A stretch of DNA of 44,986 bases from JANQKX01 sp039028695 (lineage in GTDB: Bacteria; Pseudomonadota; Alphaproteobacteria; Kiloniellales; Kiloniellaceae). The position numbers and the translations under genes are program-made. Under the pieces are notes generated by a model that made no database searches, was not told where the DNA came from, and worked only from the letters and a program-made list of their open reading frames with translations. The stretch spans positions 1-44,986 of the forward strand of contig JBCCHN010000034.1 in the NCBI GenBank assembly GCA_039028695.1, read 5' to 3'. The stretch's first letter is position 1. Every line of letters starts with the position of its first letter. This document shows, piece by piece, positions 1-7,951 of the stretch.

Positions 1-923
1 ATCACATCCAATTTCATTCTGGCGCCAAGATTTTCGTCTTAAAGGACTGCGATCGCCTGACGGTTCTGAACGTTCATGATTTGGGCGCCAGCGACTACTT
101 TGCCCGTCCTTTGGACGGCAATGCGCTCATCCCGGTGATCCGGGAAGCGGTCAATCGAAAGGCCGAAGCGGGATGGAATACGTTAAGCCAGACCCAGCGG
201 GCGGCGTTGCGAGTCAGTTTGAAGTGTTTCGAAAATTCGTTCCAGAACGTTCACCAAGGAGAGCCCTTGTCGGCCGAGGAAATTAAGGAGACCGCTCAAC
301 AGGTTCTCCAGGCAACCGCCAGCGGCCAGCTCGATAGCTGGATGGACGCGCTGCGCGGGCACCACTCCTATACCTTCCGTCATAGCATGTTTGTCTGCGG
401 GGTGGTTTCGGCCTTCGCGCAAGCCATCGGCATCGGCTCCATCGATACAGAGATCCTCATTCAGGGTGCCCTCCTGCATGACATTGGTAAGGCCCGCGTG
501 CCCTTGGAAATTTTGGACAAGCCGTCTGCACTCACCGAAGTAGAATGGAACGTGATGCGCGCCCATCCCGAATATTCCCGGGATCTTATGCAGGGCCAAG
601 GCGAGCTCGACCCAAGGATCGTGAGCATGGCGGTCCATCATCATGAGCGACTCGATGGTGATGGCTATCCCGACGGCCTCTGCGGGGCGGCCATTGATGA
701 TCATGTTCGCCTGATCTCCATCGGCGATGTTTACTCTGCGCTTGTGGATAAGCGGGCCTACAAGCCGCCCCTGGAAAAGGAGCAGGCGATCTCCATCATG
801 AAAGAGAGTAAAGGTCAGTTGGATCTAAAGCTGATAGCCGCTTTCAGCGAGTTTATTTTGGATGGAGACTCCGGGGTGCTGATTAGGGATCAGCAGCCGC
901 CCAGACTAAAAAGACCCGCCTAA
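1..923 (+). CDS. Receiver/HD-GYP domain protein, 5' end cut by window
   Basis: The frame is open from base 3, so the start lies outside the window. The first ~35 visible codons look like the end of a response-regulator receiver domain (GASDYFARPLD), followed by a linker and a full HD-GYP domain. The HD motif HDIGK is at about 477-491 and the HHERLDGDGYP signature at about 634-670. HD-GYP proteins are usually cyclic-di-GMP phosphodiesterases that act in the cytoplasm on motility and biofilm choices. Both signature motifs are intact, so activity is plausible. The receiver lysine normally found before the conserved proline is arginine here (ARP), which may mean atypical phosphorylation signalling. 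The aspartate pocket is not in view. No terminator is evident before msrA. Confidence 0.88.
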   Translation, partial: HIQFHSGAKIFVLKDCDRLTVLNVHDLGASDYFARPLDGNALIPVIREAVNRKAEAGWNTLSQTQRAALRVSLKCFENSFQNVHQGEPLSAEEIKETAQQVLQATASGQLDSWMDALRGHHSYTFRHSMFVCGVVSAFAQAIGIGSIDTEILIQGALLHDIGKARVPLEILDKPSALTEVEWNVMRAHPEYSRDLMQGQGELDPRIVSMAVHHHERLDGDGYPDGLCGAAIDDHVRLISIGDVYSALVDKRAYKPPLEKEQAISIMKESKGQLDLKLIAAFSEFILDGDSGVLIRDQQPPRLKRPA

Positions 924-1059
924 AAAGACAGCCTAGCTTTCTCCCAAACCCCCCATCTAGAAAATCCGATCACAAACAAGCGAGCCTTGCTTGGGGCGGG
1001 GCCGATCATCTATTACATAGATGGGTATGAGCAGTGCTCGAAGGATGGAGAGTTCAAAG

Positions 1060-1533
1060 ATGGAAAAAGCAACTTTTGGGGCGGGGTGTTTCTGGGGCGT
1101 GGAGGCCACCTTCCGCCGCTTGGACGGGGTGACCGAGACGGCTGTCGGCTACGCGGGCGGCGCGACGGATAACCCAACCTACCAAGATGTATGCAGCGGT
1201 CGGACAGGTCATGCCGAAGTAGTCCAGGTAACATTCGATCCCTCCAGGATAAGCTATGACGAACTCCTGAAGGTGTTTTTCGACTGCCACGATCCCACCA
1301 CCTTAAACCGCCAAGGCCCGGATGTGGGCACTCAGTATCGCTCGGCGATTTTTACTCATAGCGATGAGCAGAAAGCCGCCGCTGAGCTTGCGAAGTCGAC
1401 CCAGCAACAGTCTGGCCGTTTCCGGGGGGCTATTGTGACCGAGATTGCTCCAGCCGGACCCTTTTATATGGCTGAGGATTACCACCAGCAATATTTGGAA
1501 AAACGAAACGCTAAGAGATGCCGCTGGTTCTGA
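1060..1533 (+). CDS. msrA: Peptide methionine sulfoxide reductase MsrA
   Basis: Reduces the S-epimer of methionine sulfoxide in proteins, using thioredoxin. The catalytic GCFWG motif lies at residues ~9-13, followed by the family blocks GYAGG, NPTYQDVCSGRTGHAEVVQV, HDPTTLNRQGPDVGTQYRS and AEDYHQQYLEKR. I chose the ATG at 1060 because GGAG at 1047-1050 sits 9 bases upstream and MsrA proteins of this class begin just before the catalytic motif; an in-frame ATG at 1021 would add 13 residues. At 157 residues it is slightly short. The C-terminus ends in AKRCRWF, so the cysteine there is the only obvious candidate for a C-terminal resolving cysteine. It is convergent with the RpiR regulator, with only 21 bases between the stop codons. 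Confidence 0.93.
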   Translation: MEKATFGAGCFWGVEATFRRLDGVTETAVGYAGGATDNPTYQDVCSGRTGHAEVVQVTFDPSRISYDELLKVFFDCHDPTTLNRQGPDVGTQYRSAIFTHSDEQKAAAELAKSTQQQSGRFRGAIVTEIAPAGPFYMAEDYHQQYLEKRNAKRCRWF

Positions 1534-1554
1534 CCTTCCGGCTTAGGAAAGACC

Positions 1555-2430
1555 CTAGGTGAATTTCCGGAACTGCCGGGTTCGGTCGAAAATTTCCTCC
1601 AGCTCTTCGATACGGTTGCGGGTGTTGTTCCAACTGCGCCGCTGAACATCGGCCACCATTGTTTCCATCAACAAGAGGGTGACAACCAGGGAATCCCAGG
1701 CCGAGGGGACCGAGATTTTGCTGCTAAAGGACATGTCGGCGAACTTACTTACCGGCGAGCCCCATTGATCGGTAAAGAGGATAAGCCGCACCCCCCGTTC
1801 TTGGGCCAGTTCCGCCATCTTGATGGTGCTGTTCTCATAGCGCCGCATATCAATGGCGACCAAGACGTCTTCGGCCTTCATATCCAGTATCGAGTGAGGC
1901 CAGTTGTTGTTGGCCGCGTTGATGGGATGCACGCCCGCCCGGATCATCTGCAGGTGCATGTAAAAATAGTCGGAGAGGGAGCGGGAGATACGACCCCCAA
2001 CGATAAAAACCTGCCGCGAAGGGTCGGCTAACAGCCCGCAAGCCCGATCAAAGACCTCGTGATCTACTTGAGCTAGCGACTGATGAATGTTGTCGATTAC
2101 CGCCTCGGTAAATTGATTGAGCGGATGTTCATCGGGGGCGTTTTCAGCCCATGATTCGTGCTTGGCGATGGGGTTGGAGATTTTTGCCTCCAACTCGCGC
2201 TTCAGGGCCGCTTGGAATTCAGGAAAACCGGCAAAGCCCAATTTGCGGACCATGCGCACCACTGTCGGCGTGGATACCTGAGCGTTTTCCGCCAGGGTGG
2301 TGATACTGCCCAGGCCCGAGACGGGATAATTCTCTCTTAAAGCGCCGGCAAGCTGGCGCTCGGCGCGAGTCAGGCGCTCAAAATTATCCTGGATCCGGTC
2401 GGCGACGCTGTCGTTCGAAGTGGTCATCAT
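1555..2430 (-). CDS. MurR/RpiR family transcriptional regulator
   Basis: N-terminal RpiR-type helix-turn-helix (about residues 15-80, with STPTVVRMVRKLGFAGFPEF as recognition region), followed by a SIS sugar-isomerase-like effector domain (about 120-260, containing VGGRISRSLSDYFYMHLQ). RpiR proteins usually regulate an adjacent catabolic operon and sense a phosphosugar or related metabolite. It is divergent from the amidohydrolase/TRAP/glutamine-synthetase operon and is the obvious candidate regulator of that operon. I prefer the ATG at 2430 (or 2427) because the family normally begins shortly before the ..VADRIQ.. helix. A TTG at 2457, with GGAG close upstream, would add nine residues. The effector is unknown. 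Confidence 0.88.
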   Translation of the reverse strand: MMTTSNDSVADRIQDNFERLTRAERQLAGALRENYPVSGLGSITTLAENAQVSTPTVVRMVRKLGFAGFPEFQAALKRELEAKISNPIAKHESWAENAPDEHPLNQFTEAVIDNIHQSLAQVDHEVFDRACGLLADPSRQVFIVGGRISRSLSDYFYMHLQMIRAGVHPINAANNNWPHSILDMKAEDVLVAIDMRRYENSTIKMAELAQERGVRLILFTDQWGSPVSKFADMSFSSKISVPSAWDSLVVTLLLMETMVADVQRRSWNNTRNRIEELEEIFDRTRQFRKFT

Positions 2431-2470
2431 CTCAGTCGCATTTAGCCAACCATACAAGCTCTCCGATCGT

Positions 2471-2490
2471 TCTGAAACAAAAATTTCAGA
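2471..2490. promoter_or_regulatory. Candidate RpiR operator (perfect 7-6-7 inverted repeat)
   Basis: The arms are TCTGAAA (2471-2477) and TTTCAGA (2484-2490), with a 6-base CAAAAA centre. The repeat lies between the divergent regulator and amidohydrolase genes, just upstream of a TTGACT -35-like box at 2498-2503. GAAA-spacer-TTTC symmetry is common for RpiR-type operators. The inverted repeat is read directly; its assignment to this regulator is inference. Confidence 0.6.
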
Positions 2491-2497
2491 AAAGCCT

Positions 2498-2528
2498 TTG
2501 ACTTCTAGATCTATTCTGTAAAGATAAT
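2498..2528 (+). promoter_or_regulatory. Possible sigma-70 promoter of amidohydrolase/TRAP operon
   Basis: TTGACT at 2498-2503 is followed 19 bases later by GATAAT at 2523-2528 (or AAGATA at 2521 with 17-base spacing). It lies 20 bases before the ATG at 2548. Spacing is not ideal, so this is a tentative call. Confidence 0.35.
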
Positions 2529-2547
2529 TTCATAAGTTAAGTCTTAT

Positions 2548-3372
2548 ATGGCACGCTGGCTCGGGGAAATGATAGGCGCTTCGGTTGGGACAGACGCATC
2601 GGCACGGATCGATGGGGCAGAGGCATTCGACCCTGAGATTTCCAATAACGACGGCGCCGCGCCGCTTTTGTTTATTTGCGAGCATGCATCCAACCATATA
2701 CCTGATCGATTTCACGGCCTGGGTATGAGCCCCTCCCAACTTTTCAATCATGCGACCTGGGATTTGGGTGCCTATGAAGTTTCCGGTCACCTCTCGGGTC
2801 ATTTCAACGCGGTTCTGATTGCGGGTCGGGTGTCGCGTTTGCTTTATGATTGCAATCGGCCGCCCGAAGCACCGGATGCCATTGTCGAGGTATCGGAAAT
2901 CGGGGACATCCCCGGTAACAAGGGTCTTAGCGACGCCGCGCGGCGTGAGCGCGTTGAGCAGTTCTACCGGCCTTTCGAGCAAGCCATTGCCCGAAAAATT
3001 GAGGCTTCTCCGAGAGTGCGTGCTATCATCACCATCCATAGTTTCACCCCGGTATATTGGGGCAAGCCTCGCAATGTCGAGATCGGTATCCTGCACGACG
3101 CGGATTCCCGCTTGGCGGATGCCATGTTGGCGACGGCTAACAAGTTCACTTCCCATGCTGTGGTGCGCAATCAACCCTACGGACCTCAAGACGGTGTGAC
3201 GCACACCCTAAAGGAACACGGAATTCGCAATGGTCTCTTGAATGTCATGATCGAAATTCGCAACGATCTCATTGGCACGGCGGAAGATCAGGTTAAGATA
3301 GGTAAGATGCTGGCCGGCTGGATCGACGCTGCGCTGAGCCAGACCATGAATTCAGAACCGCAGAGGGGATAA
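2548..3372 (+). CDS. N-formylglutamate amidohydrolase family protein
   Basis: The protein has the FGase/HutG-type fold signature. FICEHASNHIP (about residues 45-55), HATWDLGAYE, AGRVSRLLYDCNRPP and an ITIHSFTPVYWGKPRNVEIGIL segment carry the His/Glu/Arg residues typical of this zinc amidohydrolase family. Characterised members hydrolyse N-formyl-L-glutamate to formate and glutamate at the end of histidine breakdown. There is no histidine-utilisation gene nearby, so the substrate may be another N-acyl amino acid. It is the first gene of an operon: the next ATG (dctQ) starts one base after its stop. The start at 2548 lacks a strong ribosome binding site; ATG 2569 is an alternative that leaves all motifs intact. 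Confidence 0.85.
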   Translation: MARWLGEMIGASVGTDASARIDGAEAFDPEISNNDGAAPLLFICEHASNHIPDRFHGLGMSPSQLFNHATWDLGAYEVSGHLSGHFNAVLIAGRVSRLLYDCNRPPEAPDAIVEVSEIGDIPGNKGLSDAARRERVEQFYRPFEQAIARKIEASPRVRAIITIHSFTPVYWGKPRNVEIGILHDADSRLADAMLATANKFTSHAVVRNQPYGPQDGVTHTLKEHGIRNGLLNVMIEIRNDLIGTAEDQVKIGKMLAGWIDAALSQTMNSEPQRG

Positions 3373-3373
3373 G

Positions 3374-3880
3374 ATGCCCGGCTTTATCAAAGGCTATGTG
3401 CGTGTGGTGGAGGCCATCAATCGTCGCCTGGGCCGGGTCATGATGTATTTTATCTTTGTGATGATGGCCGTCTTGCTCTGGTCATCGGTGTCCAAGACTT
3501 TCTTTCTGCCATCCATTTGGACTCTTGAAGTCGCTCAGTTTGCCATGGTGGCTTATTATCTGCTCGGTGGCCCCTATTCCATTCAGCTCGGCTCGAATGT
3601 GCGTATGGACCTTTTTTACGGAAATTGGACGCCTAAGACGAAGGCATGGGTGGATTCGTTCACCATATTCTTTTTGATCTTCTATCTGGGTGTTCTGCTA
3701 TACGGCGGATATGACAGCACCAGCTACTCCCTGCAGTATGGAGAGCGAAGCAACACCGCATGGCGACCCTATATTTGGCCGATTAAGATTATTGCTTGTA
3801 CAGGTATTTTTCTGATGCTGCTCCAAGCTGTAGCAGAATTTTTTAAAGACATCGCGCGCATCCGGGGGGAAGAGCTCTGA
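3374..3880 (+). CDS. dctQ: TRAP transporter small permease (DctQ)
   Basis: 168 residues with four hydrophobic segments (about 20-40, 50-72, 90-110 and 130-152), the usual size and topology of DctQ. In the inner membrane it pairs with DctM to bring in a solute delivered by the periplasmic DctP, driven by a sodium gradient. It sits one base after the amidohydrolase stop and overlaps the dctM start by one base (TGATG at 3878-3882), which indicates translational coupling. DctQ is the least conserved TRAP subunit, so the call relies partly on the DctM and DctP neighbours. Confidence 0.9.
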   Translation: MPGFIKGYVRVVEAINRRLGRVMMYFIFVMMAVLLWSSVSKTFFLPSIWTLEVAQFAMVAYYLLGGPYSIQLGSNVRMDLFYGNWTPKTKAWVDSFTIFFLIFYLGVLLYGGYDSTSYSLQYGERSNTAWRPYIWPIKIIACTGIFLMLLQAVAEFFKDIARIRGEEL

Positions 3881-5202
3881 TGTCACACGAGTTGATTGCC
3901 ATTTTGATGTTCTCCACCATGATGCTGATGCTCTTTACCGGCCAGCGTGTGTTTGGAGCGATCGGCTTTGTGGCCGTGGTCGCGGCCTTGGCCCTGTGGG
4001 GAACAGGTGGCAGCGACATCGGCTTTTCCGCAGCCATGAAATTGATGAAGTGGTACCCGCTTTTGACCCTGCCCATGTTCATCTTTATGGGATATGTGCT
4101 TTCGGAATCCAAAATCGCCGATGATCTCTATAAAATGTTTCATGTTTGGATGGGGCCGGTAAGGGGCGGCCTCGCGGTGGGGACCATCGCACTTATGGTC
4201 TTAATTTCGGCGATGAACGGTCTGTCCGTTGCGGGGATGGCCATTGGGGCCACCATCGCGCTGCCGGAACTTTTGCGTCGGGGCTATGACAAGCGCATGG
4301 TGACGGGGGTGATCCAAGCGGGATCCTCGCTGGGTATCCTGGTGCCGCCCTCGGTGGTTTTGGTGCTCTATGCCATGATTGCCCGCCAGCCTGTCGGCCA
4401 ACTTTGGCTCGCTGGTGTTTTCCCTGGGCTGATGATGGCCACCATGTTCATTATCTATGTGATCGTGCGCTGTAAACTGCAGCCCGAGTTGGGTCCGGCC
4501 TTGCCCAAGGAAAGCCGTAACGTCTCCACGGCCGAAAAACTGCGTTTGCTTCGGGCCGGCCTATTGCCCGTCATTATCTTCGCTTCCATGATGGTGCCTT
4601 TTGTAAACGGCTGGACCAGCTTGGTGGAAAGCTCGGCCATCGGGGCCATCGCTGCCTTTTTGGCCGCCGTCTTTAAGGGGCGCATGACCAAGCAGGTTTT
4701 TGAGACCTCGGTACGGCAGACCTTGGCCATTTCATGCATGTTCATGTGGATTATATTGGCGGCACTCGGATTTGGCGCCGTTTTCGATGGCCTGGGCGCG
4801 GTTCGCGCCATTGAGAACCTTTTTACCGAGCAACTGGGCCTGAACCCTTGGGTGATCTTGATCCTGATGCAGCTCTCGTTCATCGTTATGGGTACGTTCT
4901 TGGATGATACGGCCATGCTGGTGATCGTGGCCCCACTTTATGTACCACTGGTGGGTGCGCTGGGCTTCGACCTGATTTGGTACGGGGTTCTCTATACTGT
5001 GACAACACAGATCGCCTATATGACCCCACCTTTCGGTTATAACTTGTTTTTGATGCGGGCCATGGCGCCGCCGGAAATCCGATTAAAGGATATCTATGCG
5101 TCCATCATCCCCTTTGTCGCGGTGATGGTTGTGGCCTTGGCCCTACTCATGATTTTCCCGGAAATCGCTCTCTGGTTCCCAAACTACATCTATGGGAAAT
5201 GA
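3880..5202 (+). CDS. dctM: TRAP transporter large permease (DctM)
   Basis: 440 residues, almost entirely hydrophobic, with about 12 membrane segments. Typical DctM blocks are present: LPMFIFMGYVLSESKIADDLY, SAMNGLSVAGMAIGATIALPELLRRGYDKR, GSSLGILVPPSVVLVLYA, and a C-terminal DDTAMLVIVAPLYVPL with AYMTPPFGYNLFLM. This is the solute-conducting subunit. The start overlaps the dctQ stop. A gap of 99 bases separates it from dctP, which has its own strong ribosome binding site. Confidence 0.95.
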   Translation: MSHELIAILMFSTMMLMLFTGQRVFGAIGFVAVVAALALWGTGGSDIGFSAAMKLMKWYPLLTLPMFIFMGYVLSESKIADDLYKMFHVWMGPVRGGLAVGTIALMVLISAMNGLSVAGMAIGATIALPELLRRGYDKRMVTGVIQAGSSLGILVPPSVVLVLYAMIARQPVGQLWLAGVFPGLMMATMFIIYVIVRCKLQPELGPALPKESRNVSTAEKLRLLRAGLLPVIIFASMMVPFVNGWTSLVESSAIGAIAAFLAAVFKGRMTKQVFETSVRQTLAISCMFMWIILAALGFGAVFDGLGAVRAIENLFTEQLGLNPWVILILMQLSFIVMGTFLDDTAMLVIVAPLYVPLVGALGFDLIWYGVLYTVTTQIAYMTPPFGYNLFLMRAMAPPEIRLKDIYASIIPFVAVMVVALALLMIFPEIALWFPNYIYGK

Positions 5203-5301
5203 GCCGCGAAGCTAGGCTCTTGGAGAATGATCATGCCCTGCATTCACTGAAGAGTAAGATGTGAAGCGGGAATTTATAACTAAGAAGGAGGAAAGTTAGC
5301 T

Positions 5302-6351
5302 ATGACCACAAGACGTAAGTTTCTAAAGGGCGCCAGCGTCGCTGGCGCGGGCGCGGCCGCAGCGTCAGTTCTCGCTGCTCCGGCGGTCCATGCCCAGTCC
5401 AAGATCAAATGGCGCATGCAGACCTATGCTGGTCCTGCGCTGGCTGAACATGTGATCAAACCGGCGATCGATTCCTTTAACAAGGTCGCTGGCGATCAAA
5501 TGGAAATCGAGCTTTTCTTTGCAGATCAGCTGGTGCCCACGGGCGAACTTTTCCGGGCCATGCAAAAAGGCACCATCGATGCGGTGCAATCCGACGATGA
5601 CTCCATGGCTTCACCCACCGAGGTGACAGTCTTCGGTGGGTACTTCCCCTTTGCTTGTCGATATTCCCTCGATGTCCCTGTTTTGTTCAATCAGTATGGC
5701 TTGGGCGAGATATGGGATGCGGAATATTCCAAGGTAGGCGTTAAGTGGCTGTCGGCCGGTTCTTGGGATCCCTGCCACTTCGCCACCAAGGACCCGATCA
5801 AGAGCCTGGAAGACTTGAAAGGCAAGCGGGTCTTCACTTTCCCCACGGCGGGCCGTTTCCTCAGCCAATTCGGGGTAGTGCCCGTGTCCCTGCCATGGGA
5901 AGATATTGAAGTAGCGGTACAGACTGGCGAACTGGACGGTATTGCTTGGTCGGGTATTACCGAGGATTACACCGTCGGATGGGCCGATGTGACCAACTAC
6001 TTCCTCACCAACAACATTTCCGGTGCTTGGTGCGGGTCCTTCTTTGCCAACATGGATCGCTACAACGAGCTGCCGGATAATCTTAAAGAGCTGCTCAAGA
6101 TCACTATGGACAGCTCCCACTACTATCGCCAATGGTGGTACTGGGGCGGTGAAGCCGAGCTGCGCGTCAAGGGCACCAAGATGGAACTCACCACCATTCC
6201 CGATCTGGAATGGGCCGAGGTTGAGGGTGCGGCCCTCAAGTTCTGGGACGAGATTGCCTCTGAGTCCGAGACCAAGGCCAAGGTCGTTCAGATCCTCAAG
6301 GACTACAACGCTATTCAAGACAAGGCCGGACGGCCCTATCGCTATAGCTAA
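5302..6351 (+). CDS. dctP: TRAP transporter solute-binding protein (DctP), Tat-exported
   Basis: 349 residues. The N-terminus has a twin-arginine signal (RRKFLKG at residues 4-10), a hydrophobic Ala-rich stretch and a likely cleavage after VHA (about residue 31). The mature protein has the DctP-fold segments LFFADQLVPTGELFRAMQKGTIDAVQ, SLEDLKGKRVFTFPTAGRF and VAVQTGELDGIAW, and the Trp/Tyr-rich YYRQWWYWGG stretch. This resembles the keto-acid/mannitol/chloroaromatic group of TRAP binding proteins. Ribosome binding site AAGGAGG at 5284-5290 is near ideal. Position in the operon suggests it binds the substrate of the amidohydrolase or ligase encoded alongside; the ligand cannot be read from sequence. 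Confidence 0.93.
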   Translation: MTTRRKFLKGASVAGAGAAAASVLAAPAVHAQSKIKWRMQTYAGPALAEHVIKPAIDSFNKVAGDQMEIELFFADQLVPTGELFRAMQKGTIDAVQSDDDSMASPTEVTVFGGYFPFACRYSLDVPVLFNQYGLGEIWDAEYSKVGVKWLSAGSWDPCHFATKDPIKSLEDLKGKRVFTFPTAGRFLSQFGVVPVSLPWEDIEVAVQTGELDGIAWSGITEDYTVGWADVTNYFLTNNISGAWCGSFFANMDRYNELPDNLKELLKITMDSSHYYRQWWYWGGEAELRVKGTKMELTTIPDLEWAEVEGAALKFWDEIASESETKAKVVQILKDYNAIQDKAGRPYRYS

Positions 6352-6367
6352 ACTGTAACCCTGACAT

Positions 6368-6420
6368 CCGACCGGCAGCCCTCTCATCTCTCGTCTTAGA
6401 GGGGAGGGCTCGCCGGTCGG
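6368..6420 (+). terminator. Strong intercistronic stem-loop after dctP
   Basis: Outer arms are 6368-6376 and 6412-6420 (CCGACCGGC pairing GCCGGTCGG). Inner arms are 6377-6383 and 6404-6410, with one bulged C at 6411, giving 16 base pairs around a 20-base loop. No T-run follows, so it more likely stabilises upstream mRNA or causes partial termination than acting as a full terminator. It would raise dctP expression relative to the downstream ligase gene. Confidence 0.65.
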
Positions 6421-6443
6421 CTTGTTCGTAAGGCAAAGTAAAG

Positions 6444-7802
6444 ATGGCTGGAAAACTGACCTTTGATGAATTGAAGGACCGAGTTGAGCGGGGCGAGGTC
6501 GACACGGTGATCGCCTGTATTACCGACATGCAGGGGCGCTTGATGGGTAAGCGGTTCCATGCCGAGTTTTTTGTCGAGGGCGCGTGGGAGGAAACCCACT
6601 GCTGTAACTACCTGCTCGCCACGGATCAGGAAATGTCGACCATCGACGGCTTTGCCTCCACTTCATGGGCGGCGGGCTACGGCGACTATATGATGAAGCC
6701 GGATATGAGCACCCTGCGCCTTATCCCCTGGCTCGAGGGCACCGCGTTGGTCCTTTGCGATGTTTTGGATCACCACGGTCACCACGAAATTGCCCATTCG
6801 CCTCGGGCCATCCTAAAGCGCCAGATCGCACGGCTGGAGGCGATGGGTCTGAAGGCCATGATGGCCACGGAACTGGAATTTTATCTCTTCAACGAGAGCT
6901 ATGAGGAGGTCGCGGGCGGCGCCCGGCCGACCACCTACGGCCGCTACAACGAAGACTATCACATCCTCCAAACCACCAAGGAAGAGGATGTGATGCGTGC
7001 CCTGCGCAATGGCTTGAACGGCGCTGATGTCCCGGTGGAGAACTCCAAGGGCGAGGCCGATGCGGGGCAAGCCGAGATCAATGTGCGCTATGCCGATGCT
7101 TTGACCATGGCGGACCGCCACGTGATCGTGAAAAACGCCACCAAGGAAATTGCCTGGCAAAAGGGCAGGGCGGTCAGTTTCATGGCCAAATGGTCCCACG
7201 ATCATGCAGGCAGCTCTAGCCATATCCACCAATCCCTCTGGACCCTGGACGGCCAGCCGGTCTTTTTTGATCCGGAGGCCGAAAACGGCATGTCCCAGAC
7301 CATGCGCCATTACCTGGCCGGCCTTTTGAGCCACGCCTCCGAGCTGACCTATTTTTTGGCGCCCAACGTGAATTCCTATAAGCGCTTCATTCGCGGCACC
7401 TTCGCTCCCACCAAGGCGGTCTGGTCCCTGGACAATCGCACCGCGGGCTACCGGGTGTGCGGCGCCGACAGCAAGGCCGTGCGCGTCGAATGCCGCGTCG
7501 GCGGGTCGGACCTCAACCCCTATCTTGCCTTGGCCGCCCAGATTGCCGCGGGCCTGGCGGGGGTAGAGCAGAAGATGGAGCTGGAGCCCATGTTCGCCGG
7601 CGATGCCTATGGCGGCGAGGGGCGCGAGATCCCGGCGACCCTGGGCGAGGCCTTGACCGTCTTGGATCAATCCATCAGCCTTCGTGCCGCTTTTGGCGAC
7701 GCGGTGATCGATCACTACCTGCATGGCGCCCGTTGGGAGATTTCCGAGTTCGAGCGTGCCGTTACCGATTGGGAGCTTCGCCGCGGCTTTGAGCGATCTT
7801 GA
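6444..7802 (+). CDS. Glutamine synthetase family gamma-glutamyl ligase (GlnA/PuuA-like)
   Basis: 452 residues covering an N-terminal beta-grasp domain and a GS catalytic domain. Metal and substrate blocks are visible: ATELEFYLF (residues ~139-147), ENSKGEADAGQAEINVRY, AKWSHDHAGSSSHIHQSL (ATP/metal), NSYKRF, DNRTAGYRV and VECRVGGSDLNPYLALA. Length and motifs fit the catabolic GS-like group (gamma-glutamylpolyamine, gamma-glutamylamide or N-methylglutamate-type ligases) as well as small GlnA paralogues. Placement with a TRAP transporter and an N-formylglutamate-amidohydrolase homologue points to amine or amino-acid catabolism through a glutamyl conjugate, rather than ammonia assimilation. The exact amine acceptor is unknown. 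Confidence 0.85.
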   Translation: MAGKLTFDELKDRVERGEVDTVIACITDMQGRLMGKRFHAEFFVEGAWEETHCCNYLLATDQEMSTIDGFASTSWAAGYGDYMMKPDMSTLRLIPWLEGTALVLCDVLDHHGHHEIAHSPRAILKRQIARLEAMGLKAMMATELEFYLFNESYEEVAGGARPTTYGRYNEDYHILQTTKEEDVMRALRNGLNGADVPVENSKGEADAGQAEINVRYADALTMADRHVIVKNATKEIAWQKGRAVSFMAKWSHDHAGSSSHIHQSLWTLDGQPVFFDPEAENGMSQTMRHYLAGLLSHASELTYFLAPNVNSYKRFIRGTFAPTKAVWSLDNRTAGYRVCGADSKAVRVECRVGGSDLNPYLALAAQIAAGLAGVEQKMELEPMFAGDAYGGEGREIPATLGEALTVLDQSISLRAAFGDAVIDHYLHGARWEISEFERAVTDWELRRGFERS

Positions 7803-7951
7803 GCCACAAAGTTTCAAATGTTGCGCCTCTTATCTAAATTGGGGTCAACAAATCCCTTCCGGGTCGCTAAACTAGGATCTCTAGGTAATCGCCAAGTCAT
7901 CCTCCAGGCCCTCTTTTTTGTGTGGCCCTGTGGCCAAAAAGGTCCCGCCCC

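Noticed and set aside
183..704. 173-codon minus-strand frame opposite the HD-GYP gene
   Set aside because: Shadow of a strongly supported gene, with no motifs of its own; the same reasoning applied to antisense frames at 2530-3204, 5611-6387, 6813-7817, 11060-11968, 30321-31277 and 41359-42108.
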